Shown here: piece by piece, positions 25,993 through 34,355 of the stretch
Layout: every line of letters starts with the position of its first letter
Numbering within the stretch: the first letter of the stretch is position 1
NCBI RefSeq assembly: GCF_020734105.1
Contig: NZ_JAJAFR010000011.1
Location: 1-64,000, forward strand
Reading direction: 5' to 3'
Source: Alkalihalobacillus deserti
Lineage (GTDB): Bacteria; Bacillota; Bacilli; Bacillales; Bacillaceae_D
DNA: 64,000 nt
The notes under the pieces: generated by a model
Seen by the model: the letters and a program-made list of their open reading frames with translations, nothing else
Told to the model about the DNA's origin: nothing
Databases searched by the model: none
Program-made: the position numbers and the translations under genes

Positions 25993-26604
25993 TTAGTCTT
26001 TGCAATCTTCATTTAAACACGGAAAATCAGTATCTATTTCTTGCTCAGAGTAAAAATCATCTTCGCACGTTTCTTTTTCTCCATCACAAGAAACGATTAA
26101 ACTTGGATTAAATGGAGATTTGCATCTGTTTTCATTGATATCTCCAATAATCGTAACATTAATAGTACCTAATTTTTCCCTTACTACTGTAGCTTGAATA
26201 CTTAAGATAACTTTAAATACAATGTTGCACCCTTCATGTCCTTCGTGTGGTATAAATTGTGGAGGCAATACTCCTTCTAAAGAAGGACTCGTGTGTTTTA
26301 GTACATCACCTGGACAGATACCATCACAAAAGATTTCTTCCTGAAACGGTAATGTAGTGTTTTTAACAAGTTTTCCATCAACAATAATACTACCTTTTAT
26401 AAATCCTTGAATGACAATAAGATCCTTTAGAAGTGTGGCATTGATTTGAATACTTGATACTTCAGGGATAAATTGACTGTTACCACTTTTAATCCTTTTT
26501 AAAGTTGTCTTGGTATGAGCGATCAGTTTTACTTTTTTAGAACATATCACGGATTGAATGAGGACGGCTTCATTTGTTAGACTAGCATCTTTTTTTGTAT
26601 TCAT
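25993..26604 (-). CDS. Putative spore-surface protein, SPOCS-like, cassette B
   Basis: A 203-residue near-duplicate of the product at 20639-21250, the same length with the same landmarks: VICSKKV, CDGICPGD, FKVILSIQATVVREKLG, GDINENRC and an acidic tail ending DTDFPCLNEDCKD. This copy has one extra cysteine in the tail. The cassette A version substitutes Phe. Differences are scattered, so the copies have been evolving separately under constraint. The gene heads cassette B with its own terminator. Confidence 0.6.
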   Translation of the reverse strand: MNTKKDASLTNEAVLIQSVICSKKVKLIAHTKTTLKRIKSGNSQFIPEVSSIQINATLLKDLIVIQGFIKGSIIVDGKLVKNTTLPFQEEIFCDGICPGDVLKHTSPSLEGVLPPQFIPHEGHEGCNIVFKVILSIQATVVREKLGTINVTIIGDINENRCKSPFNPSLIVSCDGEKETCEDDFYSEQEIDTDFPCLNEDCKD

Positions 26605-26968
26605 TTACTATACCTCCGCAACCATATTTTTAGGCATTGTTATCTTATGACGCTTACCTAAAATGGTCACAATAGAGAATCGATAGCTACTTAGGATTTT
26701 CATTAATTTATTAAAGAAAGGTAGTAGTTTTTCTTGTTGATTATACGATTCCATTTGTGAGTACCCACAAAACGTTGATAAATCAATACTTCATGGCTGG
26801 CTGTGACACTTGTGTTCACCACGTATTCAAAACCTAACTAATAGAAAAATCTCTCCATGATGATTGGGGGTGCTTACTTATGTTTTGAAACCTAATATAG
26901 ACAAGTATGAATTAAATTATTGGTCACACTTCTGGTCACAAATCCCACAAAAGGTTTTATAAACTACT
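26605..26968. other. Gap upstream of cassette B
   Basis: No gene is recognised. It probably holds the promoter of the 203-residue gene. No confident sporulation promoter was identified. Confidence 0.3.
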
Positions 26969-27240
26969 CTACCTCCCAATTTTCCTTAACACCTCGTCTA
27001 GGCTCCGCCTTCAAAAACTCCACAGGCGATATCCCCTTCTCAAATGTAAACGCATCTCCTTCAATCACAATCACATACTTCCCATTCACTTTCGCAATAT
27101 GTTGGTTGACTTTCAACAATCGGTGCAGATGCTTCAACGACTTGTTCGATCATCCATTTTTTGGAGATACCGTACTGGTGGCGAACAAACTTCGATGTAC
27201 TCTTTTTCTTGGATCAGCCTGAATTTTTCTCTTCACTTTT
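26969..27240 (-). pseudogene. Second decayed fragment of the DUF3900-like gene
   Basis: About 140 bases match the 3' end of the intact gene at 28331 (stop codon, then CTCCCAAT...CCTTAACACC and the block for FVSPVEFLKPE). A shorter, more diverged stretch matches the region encoding SAPIVEHQP. Large deletions and frameshifts separate them. The fragment directly precedes the intact CDF gene and is on the opposite strand to it. Confidence 0.75.
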
Positions 27241-27291
27241 AATATATAGTTCGAGTTAGGGAAAACTATAATTTTATAAGGGAGGTCTTTC

Positions 27292-28263
27292 ATGTTAGAA
27301 CTATTAAAAAAAGGGAACAAATCTTCTCTAATTGCGTCAATCGTTAACCTTTTTATTGCAGGCATTCGAGGTGGAGCATGGTTTGTCACAGGCAATACCG
27401 CCATGTTTGCCGAGTTTATGCACGCCTTAGCAGATTCAGCTAACCAAGGCTTTGTCTATATTGGGACAGCACTGTCAAAAAAACCACCGACTCCTCGATT
27501 TCCAAATGGTTTCGGTCGAGTTGTTCACCTTGTATGTCTTGCTGCGGTGTTAGTTGTTGCGATTATGTCTTATGAGACGGTAAAAGAAGGTGTTCATCAC
27601 CTCCTTCACCCGACTGAGAGTGGAGGCCTTTTCCTTCTCCTCACTGTTTTTATCGTTGGTGTTATATTAGAATTTTTTGTTCTTTACAAAGCAATGAATT
27701 ATGTTCTTAAAGAAGCTGGAGTCGAAAAGACAGGTTTTCAAGTTATTTTCTTAAGTTTCAAACACCTAAAAAAAGCCTCCCCCGCTACAAGACTTGTATT
27801 TATGGAAGATTTAGTTGCTTCTTGTGGTGGACTCTTGGCTATAATTGCTGTTCTTACTAGTCACTTTACTCCATTTAAACAAGCTGAAGGTGTAGCCTCA
27901 GTAATAATTGGCTTATCGATGTTTTACGTTGTAAGCCGAGTCTTTATGGATAATGTAACAGGTGCGATTGGTGAATCAGATCCAGAAATGGAAGCACGTA
28001 TTGGAGAACTTGTCATGCAAGACTCGAGTGTCAAAGATGTACAAAAAATTGTTGTTATTCGCGAAGGAGAGGAACTGCATGTAGAACTCGAAGTTGAAGT
28101 AGATCCAAGCCTATCTATAGCCCAAGCAGATGATATTAAAGATCGTTTAGAGACTAAGATACTCACTCACGAAAGTGTTACAGATGTGATAATTGCGTTT
28201 GATGAGACAGATAAAGTTAATCACTGGGCGAAGAAAAAAGGTCAACTAGAAAAGAAGAAATAA
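27292..28263 (+). CDS. CDF-family cation efflux transporter
   Basis: A 323-residue membrane exporter of divalent metal ions (Zn, Mn, Fe or Co type) driven by proton exchange. Hydrophobic segments lie near residues 13-30, 78-98, 115-135 and 180-215. The HALADSANQG motif near residue 43 and FMEDLVASCGG near 170 carry the acidic metal-site residues of transmembrane helices 2 and 5. A cytoplasmic domain of ~90 residues follows. The ribosome site is GGGAGGT. It is convergent with the DUF3900-like gene; a fragment of a second copy lies at 14950. Confidence 0.9.
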   Translation: MLELLKKGNKSSLIASIVNLFIAGIRGGAWFVTGNTAMFAEFMHALADSANQGFVYIGTALSKKPPTPRFPNGFGRVVHLVCLAAVLVVAIMSYETVKEGVHHLLHPTESGGLFLLLTVFIVGVILEFFVLYKAMNYVLKEAGVEKTGFQVIFLSFKHLKKASPATRLVFMEDLVASCGGLLAIIAVLTSHFTPFKQAEGVASVIIGLSMFYVVSRVFMDNVTGAIGESDPEMEARIGELVMQDSSVKDVQKIVVIREGEELHVELEVEVDPSLSIAQADDIKDRLETKILTHESVTDVIIAFDETDKVNHWAKKKGQLEKKK

Positions 28264-28330
28264 TACCATAATCAGATTCCTTTTTGAAATCTGATTATGG
28301 CAAACCCCGTTCTGTATTCAATAACTTAGC

Positions 28331-29389
28331 TTACCTCCCAATCTTCCTTAACACCGCGTCTAAGGGCTCCGGCTTCAAAAACTCAACCGGCGAAACCCCC
28401 TTCTCAAACGTAAACGCATCTCCTTCAATGACAATCACATATCTTCCGTTCACCTTAGCAATATGCAGTGATTCACCGAAATCAGACAACATCGCCTTCA
28501 CATCAATATGGTCAAGCTTTAGCTTCAACTCGATTTCTGGCTGATGCTCGACGATTGGTGCAGATGCCTCCACGACTTGCTCTGGGGTCCATTTCTCCTG
28601 CATTTCTCTTACAGGTGTGTTTGACCAAGCTTCAATGTACTCTTCTTCTTTAATCCGCTCAGGACTCTCCTCCTGGTACGTTTCAGCAATGTGCTGCTGG
28701 GCGATTTGCATCACTTGGGTTTTGACGATTTCTGGCATTGACTGATGGTACTCGACGAATTTTAAAAAGTCTTCAAAATAGCGAGCGTGAGAGGATTGAT
28801 GAATCTTTAGCTCCCACTCTTCCGTCATTCCTTCTTCAGGCATGTAAGGATATTGAATCGATTTCATATTCTTAGTTGTGATCGCTCTTTCAACTTGACG
28901 GATCATTGTTTTTTCATCTGTAATGGTCGCAACTTTTTGTTCGAAATCACATTTTAAAATAAAGACAAATGGATCATCAAAGTATTTGTTGAATTTAGCT
29001 CGTAATACCAATAGCGCTCCACCACGAATTGCGCTCGTGTCCATATAAGCTCGTACTAGTTCCTCACTATTTGTTTTAAATTCTTCTGATGACTCTGCCC
29101 TACGTATACGATTGAACATATTGTAATTGGGGTTTGTATTTAAATCATATCCTGGTTCCACAATAAAACGACCAATTTTTGTTGGTACTTGTTCTGATTT
29201 TGCGTTACGTTCTACTTTCCGCTTGGCGACTTTCATTAATTCACCATCTAAAAAGTCTTTAAGCGCACTATCAACATACTTAGCTTCATCTAATGTTTGA
29301 TAATGCTTATATGTTTTATCGGCCTGTTCTCCTTGACCATCTACTTGAATAACAAAAAAAGATAAGTACTGTATTGCAAAATCCACCAT
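28331..29389 (-). CDS. DUF3900-like protein of unknown function
   Basis: A soluble 352-residue protein. ATG at 29389 is chosen because AAAGGTG then has proper spacing; two upstream in-frame starts overlap it. It starts VDFAIQYLSFFVIQVDGQGE, contains IGRFIVEPGYDL near residue 75, HQSSHARYFEDFLKFVEYH near 205 and GVSPVEFLKPEPLD near the end. Family assignment is from memory of Bacillus DUF3900 proteins and is not certain. Two decayed partial copies (16458-16983, 26969-27240) flank the spore cassettes. Confidence 0.65.
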   Translation of the reverse strand: MVDFAIQYLSFFVIQVDGQGEQADKTYKHYQTLDEAKYVDSALKDFLDGELMKVAKRKVERNAKSEQVPTKIGRFIVEPGYDLNTNPNYNMFNRIRRAESSEEFKTNSEELVRAYMDTSAIRGGALLVLRAKFNKYFDDPFVFILKCDFEQKVATITDEKTMIRQVERAITTKNMKSIQYPYMPEEGMTEEWELKIHQSSHARYFEDFLKFVEYHQSMPEIVKTQVMQIAQQHIAETYQEESPERIKEEEYIEAWSNTPVREMQEKWTPEQVVEASAPIVEHQPEIELKLKLDHIDVKAMLSDFGESLHIAKVNGRYVIVIEGDAFTFEKGVSPVEFLKPEPLDAVLRKIGR

Positions 29390-29637
29390 ATTCATCACCT
29401 TTTATCATATTTCTCAATTTAAAATAACTTTCGTATTATACATCGAATGATTACAATAACACAAAAGAGACACGCTTGTGCCTCCTTTCCTTTATAAGAT
29501 TGATTTTCAACCTTTAGTGGGTGCGAACCCCAATTCATAATAATACATATTCATTTTACAACAGCAGGATGATAAGAATGACTAAAGATAGAAGCTACCT
29601 CACTCATACGTTTGCTAATTGGTAGACCCATATCACG
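29390..29637. other. Intergenic stretch between the DUF3900-like gene and pssA
   Basis: No gene is seen. It should contain the promoter of the DUF3900-like gene; no strong consensus site stands out. Confidence 0.3.
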
Positions 29638-30339
29638 TCAATTAAGGCTATTTTTATTTCTCCCTTTTACAAATCGATAGGCCAAATAAGTAATATAAAG
29701 TGGCGTAGCAATATAAATTAAATATGGAAATGAACCGTAAGTCCCCTTAAAAATGATGTATAAGGCACAACCAAGAAAAACAGTTACAATTGTTCCGTAT
29801 TTGGGTAAAGGAACGTCTTTCAAACTTGGGATTCTAACCTTACTTACCATTAAAAAACATAAGGATGTGAATAGAACTGTCGTGATAATGTTTGGAATCC
29901 ACTCCCCGAAAAGCGTTAGCAAAGCCAATATTCCACCAGCAGCGGTTATAGGGACACCAACAAAGTAATTCTGTGAAGATTTGTTCGAGCTTATATTAAA
30001 CCTAGCTAATCGATAAGCACCAAACAAAGGAAACAGTCCTGCAATCATCATACCAATTAATCCAAATTGATAAAAATATGTATAATACACTAGAAATGAA
30101 GGGGCGACACCAAACGTAACAATATCTGCTAAGGAATCTAATTCCTTTCCTAATGCACTATCGGCTTTTAACATTCTAGCTAATCTACCGTCCATACTAT
30201 CTAGCATCATACCGATCAAAATCAAAATGGCTGCGTTTTTGTATTGACCATTAGCCGCATACCCAATCGATAAAAACCCGCAAAATAAATTTCCTAAAGT
30301 GAAGATATTCGGGATACTCTTTGTAAACCGCAGAATCAT
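29638..30339 (-). CDS. pssA: CDP-diacylglycerol-serine O-phosphatidyltransferase
   Basis: Makes phosphatidylserine from CDP-diacylglycerol and serine, the first step to phosphatidylethanolamine. The CDP-alcohol phosphotransferase signature DX2DGX2ARX8GX3DX3D is complete from residue ~48 (DSMDGRLARML, then GKELDSLAD). Hydrophobic helices cover most of the 233 residues. ATG at 30339 has AAGGAG four bases upstream; a GTG one codon earlier is too close. No psd gene follows in this window. Confidence 0.92.
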   Translation of the reverse strand: MILRFTKSIPNIFTLGNLFCGFLSIGYAANGQYKNAAILILIGMMLDSMDGRLARMLKADSALGKELDSLADIVTFGVAPSFLVYYTYFYQFGLIGMMIAGLFPLFGAYRLARFNISSNKSSQNYFVGVPITAAGGILALLTLFGEWIPNIITTVLFTSLCFLMVSKVRIPSLKDVPLPKYGTIVTVFLGCALYIIFKGTYGSFPYLIYIATPLYITYLAYRFVKGRNKNSLN

Positions 30340-30504
30340 CACGCTCCTTTTAATTGTTCTTATTAAAAAATTTCAAAAAACACAGTGAATCTTTGCAATC
30401 TCTATAGATGGATGTAAGCTTATTCAGGTTCTAAAATATTTATCGTTTTACCACCGGTTTATTTTCTCCATCTTGATCATTGTTATCATAATTGTACTTA
30501 ATAA

Positions 30505-31110
30505 TTATGTTAAATTCCCCAGAAAATCCTCGCCTGATATGATTGTCTGCCCTCCTCCTTGGACAAGGAACTCGTTTCCTTTACCTTCGTGCAAGCTTTT
30601 ACAATTCTTTATAAGGTCGATTGACAAAAACTCTCTCATAGCTGAACCTTTTTGTAACAAATGTCTTGCTTCAAATGAAATAGGAGCTTATCTTCCATTT
30701 CCTCTAACTGTTTTTCTAAGTGCTTTTCACTCTGAAGAAGTCTTTTAATCGCTTTACTTATTTCGTTTTGTGGGGCGCTTACTAATTAAGTTAACTCTGT
30801 TAACACTTCTTGTTTTTGAGCAAACTGGGCTAACACTCGGTTGCCGCAAACGAATAGTCGAACATTCCCTTTTATTAGTACTTGATTTCCTTCTAACTGC
30901 AAATCTTGATTTATGTAATGTCGAATCTCCATCAACTTTTTGCATCCAATTCAGGTTCATTTGCTAATAAACCCTCATCATGCGACACGTCACCGCCTGT
31001 TGGATAAAAGGCAATACCACATGCCATTTTCCATCTAAGGTCGCTACCTTTTCAATTCTTGCCGTAAATTCTTTTATGTATTGATCTATGTAAAATAATG
31101 GTTGTTTCAT
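30505..31110 (-). pseudogene. Decayed AlaX-type alanyl-tRNA editing protein gene
   Basis: From an ATG with GGAGAGG (31110) the translation reads KQPLFYIDQYIKEFTARIEK. After a frameshift it gives AFYPTGG-like sequence (FYPTGGDVSHDEGLLANEP), the hallmark of AlaX/AlaRS editing domains. Further on VSAPQNEISKAIKRLLQSEK matches the coil before DHHA1, and EFLVQGGGQTI near the end matches the DHHA1 tail. The HxxxH editing site is deleted, and the 606 bases left are about half of the full ~1.2 kb gene. In-frame stops are present. Confidence 0.75.
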
Positions 31111-31223
31111 GAATCCTCTCCATCCATTCTAAAAAAGATTGACTATCTACATAGTAGCATTAAATATCACATGAATAAATATTTAGTCTTTAAGAGATAC
31201 TCTTCTTGAAAGGGGTGTTTTAA

Positions 31224-31649
31224 TTGACACAAAACATTGGAGAAATTATGTCAAAAGACGTTATAACCATTAATTCTGATCAATCTATTCAAGAGGCAGC
31301 AACATTGATGAAGAACAATGATATTGGCTCAATTCCAGTTGTGAAAAATGGTGAACTTGTAGGGATTATTACAGATCGTGACATAACACTACGTTCAACT
31401 GCTATTGGTCAAGATACTCATGTTGCTGTTGAAGATTGCATGTCAACAAACCTAACTGTTGCATCACCATCAACGGATCCACATGAAGCTGCAAACATGA
31501 TGGCACAGCATCAAATCCGTCGCTTACCGGTTGTTGAAAATGGTCAGATTGTTGGAATGATTGCGATTGGTGATTTAGCGGTTGAAAATATTTATGAGAA
31601 TGAAGCTGGCGAAGCGCTGTCTGAAATCTCCGAGAGAGATCATAATTAA
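31224..31649 (+). CDS. Two-CBS-domain protein, YhcV-like
   Basis: A 141-residue cytosolic protein made of two CBS motifs. The first (residues ~8-60) includes SIQEAATLMKNNDIGSIPVV and GIITDRDITLR, the second (~75-125) HQIRRLPVVENGQIVGM. Size and order resemble B. subtilis YhcV. CBS pairs bind adenine nucleotides or related ligands and usually regulate a partner, which is not obvious here. The start is TTG after AAAGGGGTG. A strong terminator follows. Confidence 0.85.
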   Translation: MTQNIGEIMSKDVITINSDQSIQEAATLMKNNDIGSIPVVKNGELVGIITDRDITLRSTAIGQDTHVAVEDCMSTNLTVASPSTDPHEAANMMAQHQIRRLPVVENGQIVGMIAIGDLAVENIYENEAGEALSEISERDHN

Positions 31650-31666
31650 AAAGCAAATCAATACCT

Positions 31667-31694
31667 AGCCCCACTTCTGTAGTGGGGCTTTTTT
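31667..31694 (+). terminator. Terminator of the CBS protein gene
   Basis: AGCCCCAC pairs with GTGGGGCT around seven bases and is followed by TTTTTT, 17 bases after the stop. Canonical. Confidence 0.9.
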
Positions 31695-31755
31695 CTAGTT
31701 TCATTTCAAACGACCTACAATATATTCCCTTACAATTATTCAATAACATGAGGAA

Positions 31756-31782
31756 AGCAGCTTGAACATTGTTCAAGCTGCT
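31756..31782 (-). terminator. Terminator of the SASP gene
   Basis: AGCAGCTTGAAC pairs perfectly with GTTCAAGCTGCT around three bases, 14 bases after the SASP stop codon. The same core (CAGCTTGAACATT) recurs in the hairpin next to the SASP remnant at 34174. Confidence 0.7.
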
Positions 31783-31796
31783 AAATCCATCCTTAT

Positions 31797-32000
31797 TTAT
31801 TTATTTAAACCACTAAATTGTTGTTCGGCTTGTTGAACAAGTCGTTTAGTAATTTCTCCACCAACAGAACCGTTAGAGCGAGCTGTTTCGTCTGAGCCTA
31901 AACGAACCCCGAATTCTTGTGCAATTTCATACTTCATTTGATCAAGAGCTTGTTCAACTCCTGGTACCAGAAGCTTATTGCTACTGTTGTTGTTTGCCAT
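31797..32000 (-). CDS. Alpha/beta-type small acid-soluble spore protein
   Basis: A 67-residue SASP that coats and protects DNA in the dormant spore. It shows [20 protein letters not shown], the GPR protease site [11 protein letters not shown] near residue 28, and the second conserved block [20 protein letters not shown]. Expression in the forespore under sigma-G is expected from the family. The ribosome site is AGGTGA. Which B. subtilis paralogue (sspA-D) it equals cannot be decided. Confidence 0.95.
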   Translation of the reverse strand: MANNNSSNKLLVPGVEQALDQMKYEIAQEFGVRLGSDETARSNGSVGGEITKRLVQQAEQQFSGLNK

Positions 32001-32192
32001 CCTGTATCACCTCACTTTAATATTGTATTACTATCTTTTGTAACAGGGGCATTCTTATGTAATGAAAAGACTGGTAATATAGTTAACTACTTCCTTTATT
32101 ACGTAATAAGAAAACTGCAGGGGCAGTTTTCGATTAGCCTTCTTATACTTCATTAAAAAATCGATCAAATTTTAAAACTCATATCTTTTAAA

Positions 32193-32222
32193 ATAAGACC
32201 CTAGCTAAGCTAGGATCTTATA
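32193..32222 (-). terminator. Terminator of the Asn-rich protein gene
   Basis: ATAAGACCCTAGC pairs with GCTAGGATCTTAT (one mismatch) around three bases, 44 bases after the stop at 32266. Confidence 0.65.
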
Positions 32223-32265
32223 CACTGCAGACTTCCATTATGTGTAAAGCAGTTTGATACGTATG

Positions 32266-32469
32266 TTAGTTGTTGTTGTTGTTATTGTTGTTGTTGTTAT
32301 TGTTGCGATTGTTACGGTTATTACGGTTGTTTAGATCTTGTGCGTCGTTTTCATTTGCAAATTCAACATTTGCATTTTCCAATTCAGCATTGTTGTTGTT
32401 GTTGTTATTATTATTGTTTCTGTTGTTGTTGTTGTTGTTGTTGTTATTGTTATTGTTTCTGTTAGCCAT
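32266..32469 (-). CDS. Asn-rich small protein, possibly a gamma-type SASP relative
   Basis: A 67-residue protein with a strong ribosome site (AAAGGAGGTGA) and its own terminator. More than half the residues are Asn, in two poly-Asn tracts around a short acidic core, NVEFANENDAQDLNNRN. The core resembles the repeated EFASETDAQQVRKQN unit of gamma-type SASP (SspE). With an SASP gene 270 bases away, a spore storage role is plausible but unproven. The tracts are GTT-type trinucleotide repeats that could vary in length. Confidence 0.6.
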   Translation of the reverse strand: MANRNNNNNNNNNNNNRNNNNNNNNNNAELENANVEFANENDAQDLNNRNNRNNRNNNNNNNNNNNN

Positions 32470-32790
32470 TAGTGGTCACCTCCTTTACCAAGCTTATTAT
32501 TACCGAACTTCTTAATTCCATTCCTTTTTTTTTAGTGATTTTTGGAAATGACTATGAATATGGTTAGAAGCATGTTATTTTTTCTATGTCTTGTCTTTGC
32601 TTACATAGACTCTTATGCTCATTGAATCTTGTTGATCCTTTTTCAATCATCGAGATATACCACTCAATTAAGACTGCTTATCGATACACCCAAACTTTTA
32701 TTTTAATGTTAATAAATGGCAATCTCTAAACATAAGACACATGATATAATTTGGTTATTATTATTTCGTATATAGAAAGAAGGAGTACTC

Positions 32791-34026
32791 ATGCAAGCTC
32801 AGCAATCAGAACAAATAGCCACACGTTTACATGAACAAAAAACTGCTTATCGGATCTTACTAATTATTGGATTTGTTCACCTGCTCAATGATTCTATTCA
32901 AGCTCTAGTCCCTGCTATGTTCCCTATATTACAGCGATCAATGGGACTGTCATTTACTGAATTAGGACTTATTGCATTCGCATTGAACCTTACGTCATCG
33001 CTTATTCAACCTGTTGTTGGTACATATACAGACAAGAAACCAACACCTTATGCTTTACCAGTCGGATTATGCTTCACCTTCCTAGGAGTGCTTGGAATAG
33101 CTTTTGCTTCCTCGTTTTGGTTTATCGTTATCTCTGTTATTTTTATCGGACTAGGGTCCGCTACCTTCCATCCTGAAGGCTCGCGAGTTGCTTACATGGC
33201 CGCCGGAGGACGTCGTGGACTAGCTCAATCCATTTACCAAGTGGGCGGAAATGCCGGTCAGGCTTTGGCACCATTAATCACAGCTTTAATTCTTGTTCCT
33301 CTTGGTCAATTCGGTTCTATATGGTTTACATTCGTAGCAGCACTTGCCATCGGTCTTTTAGTTTACATTGCGCGCTGGTATGATGAGCAAGTTTCCATAA
33401 CTGCGACACGTTCTATTAAAAAAGGGAAAACAACGCAACAAAAAGGTAAGCAAAAAAAGATCGTCTTTGCTATTTCTTTACTGATATTTTTAGTCTTCGC
33501 TCGTTCATGGTTTCATGCTGGTATGACAAACTTCTATGCTTTTTACGTTATTAATCAATACGAGACAACGATTGGGCAAGCGCAAATATATTTATTTATC
33601 TTTTTAGCTGCTGGGGCAATAGGAACATTTGCAGGTGGGCCTCTTGCAGATCGCTATGGCAAAAAAAACATCATCATGTTATCGATGCTAGGCTCAGCAC
33701 CTTTAACACTAATACTGCCACATGTCGGTCCTATTCTTGCCTATCCATTCGTTTTCATAATCGGTTTTATTATTTTATCAAGCTTCTCTGTTTCTGTCGT
33801 ATACGCTCAGGAACTTGTCCCAGGAAAAATTGGGATGGTATCAGGCCTTATTGTCGGGCTGGCCTTTGGTATGGGGGCAATCGGATCTGTTGCTCTTGGT
33901 ATATTAGCAGACGTTATTGGGTTAAATAATACGATTCTTTTCACCGTTACACTTCCATTGATAGGAATATTAACCTTCTTTTTACCTTCAGATCGATGGA
34001 TTGAGGAGAATAATAATTTATTATAA
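32791..34026 (+). CDS. MFS exporter of the fosmidomycin-resistance (Fsr) type
   Basis: 411 residues with 12 predicted transmembrane helices and a charged central loop near residues 205-225 (KKGKTTQQKGKQKK). FVHLLNDSIQALVPAMFP in helix 1 and GLGSATFHPEGSRVAY near 120 are typical of the Fsr group, which includes YfnC of B. subtilis. GLVPxxP-like and GGPLADRYGKK loops mark the MFS fold. The natural substrate is unknown; drug export is inferred from the family. AAGGAG precedes the ATG and a weak -10 element (TATAAT) is seen near 32745. Confidence 0.87.
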   Translation: MQAQQSEQIATRLHEQKTAYRILLIIGFVHLLNDSIQALVPAMFPILQRSMGLSFTELGLIAFALNLTSSLIQPVVGTYTDKKPTPYALPVGLCFTFLGVLGIAFASSFWFIVISVIFIGLGSATFHPEGSRVAYMAAGGRRGLAQSIYQVGGNAGQALAPLITALILVPLGQFGSIWFTFVAALAIGLLVYIARWYDEQVSITATRSIKKGKTTQQKGKQKKIVFAISLLIFLVFARSWFHAGMTNFYAFYVINQYETTIGQAQIYLFIFLAAGAIGTFAGGPLADRYGKKNIIMLSMLGSAPLTLILPHVGPILAYPFVFIIGFIILSSFSVSVVYAQELVPGKIGMVSGLIVGLAFGMGAIGSVALGILADVIGLNNTILFTVTLPLIGILTFFLPSDRWIEENNNLL

Positions 34027-34093
34027 GGGAAACCGCAAAGCGTTCTTTTCTTCTAAACACATTAATGTACTCATTTAAACTTTCCTATCTTAT

Positions 34094-34139
34094 TAAAAAA
34101 CAGCTTGAACATTCCATAAGGGAAATGTTCAAGCTGTTT
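34094..34139. terminator. Long hairpin between the MFS gene and the SASP remnant
   Basis: A 16-base perfect stem with AAACAGCTTGAACATT on one arm and a ten-base loop. T-runs lie on both sides, so it can serve both converging units. Its core equals that of the SASP terminator at 31756. Confidence 0.75.
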
Positions 34140-34173
34140 CATTATTTTAACTAAGAATCACCAAACTGTGTTC

Positions 34174-34315
34174 CTAATTTTGAACTAGACGCTTAGTGAT
34201 TTTGCCACCAACAGAGCCGATTGAACGTCCTGTTGCATCGGCATCTAGTTGAACACCTAACTTATGTGCAACTTCACGCTTCAGCTGTTTGCCATTCTGC
34301 CCACAGCGCTTTCCT
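34174..34315 (-). pseudogene. Remnant of an alpha/beta-type SASP gene
   Basis: The translation [20 protein letters not shown] then [18 protein letters not shown] and a stop is clearly the central part of an alpha/beta SASP, including the GPR-site region. It lacks the N-terminal block, a start codon with ribosome site, and the last ~10 residues. REVAHKLG departs from the usual E[IF]A[SNQ]EFG. Confidence 0.75.
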
Positions 34316-34355
34316 ATTAATTATGTCTGAGTTTAGGATAATAATATACAAACAA

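Noticed and set aside
20639-26604. Ena (DUF3992) appendage subunits
   Set aside because: The coat-like proteins are about twice the length of Ena subunits and lack the pattern I recall for DUF3992.
30473-30967. Plus-strand frames between pssA and the CBS gene
   Set aside because: They are antisense to the AlaX pseudogene, which explains the region better.
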